Below are positions 6,030 through 10,767 of a stretch of DNA of 10,767 nt, in pieces. Source of the DNA: an uncultured Clostridia bacterium. GTDB taxonomy: Bacteria > Bacillota > Clostridia > Oscillospirales > Ruminococcaceae. The stretch spans positions 1-10,767 of the forward strand of contig CALDJI010000072.1 in assembly GCA_937901805.1 (NCBI GenBank), written 5' to 3'. The notes beneath the pieces are model-generated. The model did no database searches. It was not told the origin of the DNA and saw only the letters and a list, made by a program, of their open reading frames with translations. The translations under genes were made by a program, and so were the position numbers. The first letter of the stretch is position 1; every line of letters starts with the position of its first letter.

Positions 6030-6794
6030 ATGAGTATATTGGAAGTGAATGAAGTAAAGAAAACCTATACTACCCGATTTGGCGGAAATAAAGTGGAGGC
6101 ACTGAAAAATGTTTCATTTAGTGTCGAAGAAGGAGAATATGTCTCCATCATGGGAGAATCCGGTTCCGGCAAAACCACATTGCTGAATATCCTAGCGGCT
6201 CTGGATAGGCCGACTGGCGGCAGAGTACAGTTGGACGGAAGGGATCTCTCAAAAATAAAGGAATCCAGTATCGCTGCCTTCCGCCGGGATAACCTGGGGT
6301 TCGTGTTTCAGGATTTCAATTTGTTGGATACTTTTTCTTTGGAAGACAATATTTTTCTCCCTCTGGTGCTGGCCGGAAAGCACTATTCAGAAATGCAACA
6401 GCGGTTAATGCCAATTGCAAACCAACTCGGGATTTCAGAAATTTTAAAGAAATACCCCTATGAAGTCTCTGGCGGCCAAAAACAACGTGCTGCCGTTGCA
6501 AGGGCACTGATAACTAATCCAAGATTAATTTTAGCGGACGAACCAACTGGGGCGCTGGACTCCAAGGCGACTGATGAGCTATTGCAATTGTTCAATGAAA
6601 TCAATACAAGAGGGCAGACTATACTCATGGTAACCCATTCCGTAAAAGCAGCAAGTCATTCCAGCCGGGTGCTTTTTATCAAAGACGGCGAGGTTTTTCA
6701 TCAGATTTATCGAGGAAACAGTTCGGAAAGTGAGCTGTATCAGAAAATATCCGATACCCTTACCATACTTGCAACAGGCGGTGAAAAAAGATGA
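6030..6794 (+). CDS. ABC transporter ATPase, BceA/VraF type
   Basis: 254 residues, MacB/LolD-like ATPase class. Motifs: Walker A GESGSGKT (42-49), Q-loop Gln94 in FVFQDFNLLD, signature VSGGQ (146-150), Walker B LILADEPTGALD (166-177) and H-loop His203. The FQDFNLLDTFSLEDNI wording is typical of ATPases paired with BceB-type permeases. It powers the membrane partner encoded next, whose ATG overlaps this stop codon (ATGA), implying translational coupling. A strong AGGAGGAG (6017-6024) sits 5 nt before ATG 6030. The likely role is protection against peptide antibiotics acting on the cell envelope (lantibiotics, bacitracin or host defence peptides), and passing that signal to the kinase upstream. 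The particular compound cannot be predicted. Confidence 0.95.
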   Translation: MSILEVNEVKKTYTTRFGGNKVEALKNVSFSVEEGEYVSIMGESGSGKTTLLNILAALDRPTGGRVQLDGRDLSKIKESSIAAFRRDNLGFVFQDFNLLDTFSLEDNIFLPLVLAGKHYSEMQQRLMPIANQLGISEILKKYPYEVSGGQKQRAAVARALITNPRLILADEPTGALDSKATDELLQLFNEINTRGQTILMVTHSVKAASHSSRVLFIKDGEVFHQIYRGNSSESELYQKISDTLTILATGGEKR

Positions 6795-8842
6795 AACAGA
6801 GCTTTTATCCAAAACTTGCATGGACTGGAATCCGAAAAAATAGGAGACTGTATACTCCTTATCTTCTGACCTGCAGCGGCATGGTAATAATGTATTATAT
6901 CATATCTTTTTTAAGTATAAGTGGCGTACTTCAGTCTATGCCCGGCGGAGATACTATGCAGGCTATGCTTGATCTGGGACGCGGCGTTATTGGCTTTTTT
7001 GCATTAATTTTTCTGTTTTATACGAACTCCTTTCTCATCAGAAGAAGGAAAAAAGAGATTGGACTATACAATATTCTAGGTATGGGGAAATGGAATTTGG
7101 CCTGTATGCTTTTTTGGGAAACCCTAATGATTGCAGGAATTTCTCTTTCAGCCGGGCTGCTGTTCGGGATTGTATTTTCCAAACTTGCCGAACTTGGAAT
7201 GGTGAATATTTTGGGTTCTCAGGTGGATTTTACACTGTCGTTAGAACCAAAGGCAATTCTACAGACACTGGCACTATTCGCAGTGATTTTTGTTTTGATT
7301 TTATTCAGTACACTTCGACAGCTTCATCTGTCAAATCCAATCGAATTGCTGCGCAGCGAAAATGCCGGAGAAAAGAAACCGAAAGCAAACTGGGTTTTGG
7401 CTTTGGTAGGATTTCTAATTTTAGCAGGCGCTTACTATCTTGCTGTTACCATCGAGGATCCCATCAGTACCATGGTTTGGTTTTTTATCGCTGTGATCAT
7501 GGTGATTACGGCAACTTATCTGCTGTTTATTGCTGGCTCTGTTGTCATTTGTAAATTACTGCAAAAGAATAAACGATATTATTACAAGACAAACCATTTT
7601 GTATCCGTGTCTTCCATGATCTACCGTATGAAACGTAACGGTGCCGGACTTGCCTCAATCTGTATCCTATGTACTATGGTACTGGTTATGGTCTCCTCAA
7701 CGGTTTGCTTGTATACTGGCGCAGAGGACAGCCTACGTTCGAGATATCCAAGGAACATCTCTTTAGATTCTACTGCGAGCGATATGGAGGGGTTTTATCC
7801 TGACCAAGTACAGTCCGTCAAAGAGCTCACCACAAAAACGGTGGAGAGACATGGGCAAGCAGCAGAAAACCTGCTTGATTACCATGTAGCTGCCTTTGCA
7901 GGATATTTTCACGATGGTGTTTTCCGGACGGAAAACTCGAGCAGTGCGCTGATCTCCAGCGCCTATCAGGATATGTGGCAGATTTTTCTTGTACCCTTGG
8001 ATGATTATAACCGGATTATGGGACAAAATGAGCAATTAGAAGAAAGGGAGGCCTTGGCTTACTCAACAAAATCGAATTTTCGTGAAAACAGTATTTCTAT
8101 TATGGGGGAAAACCAAATCAAAATAAAAAAATTCGTTCCGGATTTTGCTGATAATGGGATTGACGCCATGCAGGTTGTTCCATCCCTGTACCTATTTGTT
8201 CCAGATGTATCTCAAATTGTTGCTCCTTTCAAAGGATTGGCTGATTTTTATGGGGATCCGGTTTTCACATATCATTGGTTTTATGGATTTGACTTGGATT
8301 GTCCGGATGACACACAGATATCCATTTATAATGAAATTCAGGAGGGGCTTCATCAACCCGTTTTCTCACAGGGCGATTTTTCGATTGCCTGCGAAAGCGT
8401 AGCAAAAGAACGGGCGGGTTTTTATGGGCTGTATGGCGGATTATTTTTCCTGGGAATCCTGCTCGGGATTGTTTTTATCTTTGCGGCCGTTCTGATTATC
8501 TACTATAAACAGATCTCAGAAGGCTATGAAGATCAATCCCGCTTTGAAATTATGCAGAAAGTTGGAATGACAAAGAAGGAGATTAAAAAGAGTATTAACT
8601 CCCAGGTGTTAACTGTCTTTTTCCTACCGCTCGTTGTCGCAGGTATTCATCTTGCGTTTGCATTTCCGATGCTGAGCAAAATGCTTGCCATGTTTAGTTT
8701 GACGAATACAAGCCTTTTGATTTTAGTTACTGTATGTTGCTATTTGGTTTTTGCCGCTTTTTATGTTTTAGTTTATCGTATTACATCCCGTTCATATTAC
8801 ACGATTGTCAGCGGTGCACAAAAAAGACATGCGGAAAAATAA
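6791..8842 (+). CDS. FtsX-type ABC permease with large extracellular domain, BceB/VraG type
   Basis: 683 residues. Ten hydrophobic segments are visible, at about 22-44, 65-83, 104-130, 155-173, 200-220, 228-255, 285-307, 545-571, 605-628 and 640-661. The extracellular domain of about 235 residues between helices 7 and 8 is the feature that defines BceB permeases and determines which peptide is recognised. The cytoplasmic RRRKKEIGLYNILGMGK after helix 2, and its counterpart RFEIMQKVGMTKKEIKK after helix 8, are the FtsX coupling motifs that contact the ATPase. It overlaps the ATPase gene by 4 bp, with only a weak purine-rich ribosome site, and ends 13 bp before a terminator hairpin. In the family this protein both clears the antibiotic from its membrane target and acts as the sensor for the kinase. 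The length is in the usual range of about 620-680. Confidence 0.95.
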   Translation: MKQSFYPKLAWTGIRKNRRLYTPYLLTCSGMVIMYYIISFLSISGVLQSMPGGDTMQAMLDLGRGVIGFFALIFLFYTNSFLIRRRKKEIGLYNILGMGKWNLACMLFWETLMIAGISLSAGLLFGIVFSKLAELGMVNILGSQVDFTLSLEPKAILQTLALFAVIFVLILFSTLRQLHLSNPIELLRSENAGEKKPKANWVLALVGFLILAGAYYLAVTIEDPISTMVWFFIAVIMVITATYLLFIAGSVVICKLLQKNKRYYYKTNHFVSVSSMIYRMKRNGAGLASICILCTMVLVMVSSTVCLYTGAEDSLRSRYPRNISLDSTASDMEGFYPDQVQSVKELTTKTVERHGQAAENLLDYHVAAFAGYFHDGVFRTENSSSALISSAYQDMWQIFLVPLDDYNRIMGQNEQLEEREALAYSTKSNFRENSISIMGENQIKIKKFVPDFADNGIDAMQVVPSLYLFVPDVSQIVAPFKGLADFYGDPVFTYHWFYGFDLDCPDDTQISIYNEIQEGLHQPVFSQGDFSIACESVAKERAGFYGLYGGLFFLGILLGIVFIFAAVLIIYYKQISEGYEDQSRFEIMQKVGMTKKEIKKSINSQVLTVFFLPLVVAGIHLAFAFPMLSKMLAMFSLTNTSLLILVTVCCYLVFAAFYVLVYRITSRSYYTIVSGAQKRHAEK

Positions 8843-8855
8843 AAAGGTCCTGACA

Positions 8856-8888
8856 AAAAATATCCTCTGTCCAACAGGGGATATTTTT
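8856..8888 (+). terminator. Intrinsic terminator of the transporter operon
   Basis: The 15-nt arm 8856-8870 pairs with 8874-8888 (one G-U wobble) around a CCA loop and ends in T5. It is the expected end of the ATPase-permease transcript. Confidence 0.88.
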
Positions 8889-8913
8889 ATTCGCGTCTTT
8901 GGGAATTATATAC

Positions 8914-8943
8914 TTGTTTTTATAAAAGAAAATGTGATAAAAT
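8914..8943 (+). promoter_or_regulatory. Promoter of tgt
   Basis: -35 TTGTTT (8914-8919), 18-bp spacer, -10 TAAAAT (8938-8943) with an extended TG at 8935-8936. It lies between the upstream terminator and tgt, giving a short leader of about 30 nt. Confidence 0.6.
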
Positions 8944-8979
8944 GTGCAGGAAAGTATTTCTTTTCAATGAGGTGTGTTG

Positions 8980-10110
8980 ATGCTGAAAATAATAAAAAAA
9001 GAGGGAAATGCCCGGAGAGGGATTTTTGAAACAGTCCATGGAACGGTTCAGACTCCGGCGTTCATGAATGTAGGGACTTGCGGCGCCATCAAAGGTGGGA
9101 TTTCTTCCTTTGATTTGGTGGAATTAAAATGTCAGGTAGAACTCTGCAATACATACCATCTGCATTTACGCCCGGGGGATAAACTTATCCACGATTTAGG
9201 AGGATTACACCGCTTTATTGGATGGAAAGGCCCCATCCTGACAGACAGCGGTGGATTCCAGGTTTTTTCTCTGGCAGGCCTTCGGAAGATTCAGGAAGAG
9301 GGAGTTTACTTTTCTTCCCATATTGATGGCAAACGGATCTTTATGGGACCTGAGGAAAGTATGCAAATCCAATCCAATCTTGGCTCCACGATCGCCATGG
9401 CATTTGATGAATGTGTAGAAAATCCCTCTACTTATGAGTATTCTTCCAAATCCTGCGACCGCACGGTAAGATGGCTTTATCGGTGCAAAGAGGAGATGGA
9501 CCGTTTGAATTCTTTACCCGATACCATCAATCCGCAACAGATGCTATTCGGGATCAATCAGGGCTGTGTTTATGATGATCTGCGTGTCGCGCACATGAAG
9601 GAAATCGCAAAGTTGGATTTGGACGGTTATGCAATCGGCGGATTGGCTGTCGGAGAACCTGCTGAGGATATGTACCGGATTATTGAAGCAGTGGAACCCT
9701 ATATGCCGCAGGATAAGCCGCGTTATCTAATGGGTGTTGGAACCCCTGTGAACATTTTAGAAGCAGTTCATCGCGGAGTGGATCTGTTTGACTGTGTTAT
9801 GCCAAGCCGTAATGCGCGCCATGGGCATTTGTTCACCTGGTCCGGTATCCGCAACATTATGAACGCAAAATATGAGCGCGATTTGCTTCCAATTGACGAG
9901 GAATGCACCTGTCCTACCTGTCAAAAATTCTCCCGTGCTTATCTCCGTCATCTGTTTAAGGCAAATGAAATGCTCGCTATGCGTCTTGCCGTTACGCATA
10001 ATCTTTATTTTTATAATACATTGATGGAAAAAATCCGGGATGCCCTTGATGCTGGAGAGTATGAAGAGTTTTATGAAAAATACATTAATATTTTAGGGAA
10101 AAGGATCTAA
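8980..10110 (+). CDS. tgt: tRNA-guanine transglycosylase
   Basis: 376 residues. It exchanges guanine-34 of tRNAs with GUN anticodons for a 7-deazaguanine base in the queuosine pathway. The general acid/base Asp89 is in LTDSGGFQ, the nucleophile Asp271 in LFDCVMPSRNARHG, and the zinc ligands are Cys309, Cys311, Cys314 and His340 (CTCPTC then VTHN). The pocket keeps the bacterial Cys after FDE (Cys145) and GGLAVG (Val224), the pair associated with preQ1 use rather than the eukaryotic queuine pocket. The N-terminal part (FMNVGTCGAIKGG, CQVELCNTYHLHLRPGD) departs from the E. coli pattern and seems typical of a clostridial branch. ATG 8980 is chosen for GAGGTG (8969-8974) 5 nt upstream; a GTG at 8974 overlaps that site. 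It has its own promoter, and queA, often its neighbour, is not present upstream. Confidence 0.97.
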   Translation: MLKIIKKEGNARRGIFETVHGTVQTPAFMNVGTCGAIKGGISSFDLVELKCQVELCNTYHLHLRPGDKLIHDLGGLHRFIGWKGPILTDSGGFQVFSLAGLRKIQEEGVYFSSHIDGKRIFMGPEESMQIQSNLGSTIAMAFDECVENPSTYEYSSKSCDRTVRWLYRCKEEMDRLNSLPDTINPQQMLFGINQGCVYDDLRVAHMKEIAKLDLDGYAIGGLAVGEPAEDMYRIIEAVEPYMPQDKPRYLMGVGTPVNILEAVHRGVDLFDCVMPSRNARHGHLFTWSGIRNIMNAKYERDLLPIDEECTCPTCQKFSRAYLRHLFKANEMLAMRLAVTHNLYFYNTLMEKIRDALDAGEYEEFYEKYINILGKRI

Positions 10111-10114
10111 AGGC

Positions 10115-10143
10115 TTGCAACAGCTTGTACAAACCTGTATAAT
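10115..10143 (+). promoter_or_regulatory. Promoter of yajC
   Basis: -35 TTGCAA (10115-10120), 17-bp spacer, -10 TATAAT (10138-10143), 10 of 12 consensus bases. It starts 5 bp after the tgt stop codon, so yajC can be transcribed independently as well as by read-through from tgt. Confidence 0.75.
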
Positions 10144-10177
10144 AGAAGATGTCAATTTTTTTGGAGGTGTACACCAC

Positions 10178-10519
10178 ATGATAAACCCGTTCCTTTTGGA
10201 TGCTGCAGCGTCGTCGGAAGCAGCAGCTGGAGGCAGTTCGCTTTCCTTTTTTCTAATTAACTTGCTGCCAATTGCTCTGATGATTCTGGTATTCTATTTC
10301 CTTTTGATCCGTCCTCAGAAAAAAAAGGAAAAAGAAATACAGAAGATGCGTAGCGATCTTCAGGTTGGAGATGAAATTGTAACAACCGGAGGAATTATTG
10401 GCCGTGTTGTTAGCTTGAGAGATGACACTGTAGTCATTGAGACCGGTACAGATAGAAGTAAAATCCGTATTGCACGTTGGTCTGTTCAGGTGAACAATAC
10501 TATTCACGACGAAGCGTAA
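10178..10519 (+). CDS. yajC: YajC, accessory subunit of the Sec preprotein translocase
   Basis: 113 residues. A short external N-terminus rich in Ala, Ser and Gly is followed by one membrane helix (about 23-44), the basic stretch RPQKKKEKE (45-53) and a small cytoplasmic beta-rich domain with GDEIVTTGGIIGRV (64-77), the family signature. YajC associates with SecDF at the SecYEG channel, but its exact role is unsettled. The start at ATG 10178 is set by GGAGGTG (10163-10169), 8 nt upstream. Reading from further upstream (TTG 10115) would run through the promoter and ribosome site. The neighbourhood tgt-yajC is widely conserved in bacteria. Confidence 0.95.
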   Translation: MINPFLLDAAASSEAAAGGSSLSFFLINLLPIALMILVFYFLLIRPQKKKEKEIQKMRSDLQVGDEIVTTGGIIGRVVSLRDDTVVIETGTDRSKIRIARWSVQVNNTIHDEA

Positions 10520-10539
10520 ACAACAAATATGCTTGTCAT

Positions 10540-10601
10540 AATAACCCCCGTTTTTTCATATCATTAGGTATCCATGATATGAAAAAACGGGGGTTATTTT
10601 T
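10540..10601 (+). terminator. Very long perfect hairpin with U-tract after yajC, ending at the next start codon
   Basis: 25 perfectly paired bases (10540-10564 with 10574-10598), a 9-nt loop TAGGTATCC and a T5 run at 10597-10601. The shape is that of an intrinsic terminator for yajC. The next ATG begins at 10602, directly after the T-run, so the same structure is also the 5' untranslated region of the following gene. The only Shine-Dalgarno-like bases (GGGGG, 10589-10593) are locked in its stem. Confidence 0.85.
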
Positions 10602-10767
10602 ATGAGGGCATCACAGACAAAAGTGCCAAAAACTGAAAAAACAGTATTTTTAAAGTGGGTAAAGCCGCTTGTTATCGGTTCTGCTACGTTTTTGGGATGC
10701 TTTTTCATAATACTTTTGCTCTTTGCCATTCTCATAATGAACAAGGATTTAAGCGAAACCACTTTAT
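10602..10767 (+). CDS. Small membrane protein, TIGR04086/DUF3792-like (3' end outside the window)
   Basis: An open frame from ATG 10602 runs to the window edge, 55 residues. A basic N-terminus with TEKTVFLKWVKP is followed by one long hydrophobic helix (about 22-46) and then NKDLSETTL. A basic lead, a first helix and a short loop with LSE, placed after yajC in a clostridial background, match the start of the TIGR04086 (DUF3792) membrane proteins, of unknown function, often encoded between yajC and the SCIFF peptide genes scfA/scfB. The assignment rests on this short segment and on synteny. No free ribosome site precedes the ATG. An in-frame GTG at 10623 has GAGG 15 nt upstream, which is not better. 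Confidence 0.6.
   Translation, partial: MRASQTKVPKTEKTVFLKWVKPLVIGSATFLGCFFIILLLFAILIMNKDLSETTL

Noticed and set aside
7090..7554. 154-residue plus-strand open frame
   Set aside because: It is a shifted frame within the permease gene, whose own frame shows clear transmembrane and coupling motifs throughout.
1..10767. CRISPR array, tRNA, rRNA, insertion sequence or prophage
   Set aside because: No regularly spaced repeats, cloverleaf-like segments, ribosomal RNA sequence, transposase motifs or phage structural genes were seen on either strand.

Overview
The window looks like chromosomal DNA of a low-to-moderate G+C Gram-positive anaerobe of the class Clostridia. A gut-type lineage is plausible but the genus cannot be read from the sequence. 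The evidence is the gene set: a two-gene SufC/SufB-type Fe-S scaffold, a Bce-type two-component system with its ABC transporter, and the order tgt - yajC - small TIGR04086-type membrane protein. That order is familiar in Clostridia, often just upstream of the SCIFF (six-cysteine) peptide locus. Purine-rich Shine-Dalgarno sites precede most genes.

Layout. Positions 2-88 hold the last 28 codons of an unrecognised gene, followed by a strong terminator. Positions 256-965 are the wreck of a cofactor-dependent phosphoglycerate mutase gene (gpmA), with three in-frame stops, four frameshifts and a small internal deletion. A bidirectional terminator (965-1000) separates it from a minus-strand operon, sufC (2653-1934) then a sufB/sufD-like gene (1924-1004). 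This operon has a near-consensus sigma-A promoter at 2774-2802 and a leader of about 110 nt. A divergent gene at 3028-3714 encodes a Pol-beta-type nucleotidyltransferase with its own promoter. Positions 3715-4226 are mostly non-coding and contain one doubtful small membrane ORF, a terminator and the promoter of the next operon.

Positions 4227-8842 form one functional module: an OmpR-type response regulator, an intramembrane-sensing histidine kinase with a very short external loop, an ABC ATPase and a ten-helix FtsX-type permease with a large extracellular domain. This is the BceRS-BceAB arrangement (VraFG/GraRS in staphylococci), in which the transporter usually acts as sensor for a peptide antibiotic, signals through the kinase, and is induced by the regulator. 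Between the kinase and transporter genes lie a perfect 10-bp inverted repeat, a repeated half-site 22 bp away, and an extended -10 element without a good -35. This suggests a regulator-dependent promoter.

After a terminator (8856-8888) come tgt (queuine-type tRNA modification) and yajC (accessory Sec translocase subunit), each with its own promoter. A 25-bp perfect hairpin follows, and its U-tract runs directly into the start codon of the last gene, a small membrane protein cut by the window edge. The least ordinary features are the hairpin/start-codon arrangement, the putative operator of the transporter operon, and the well-preserved gpmA ruin. No CRISPR array, tRNA, rRNA or insertion sequence was found.
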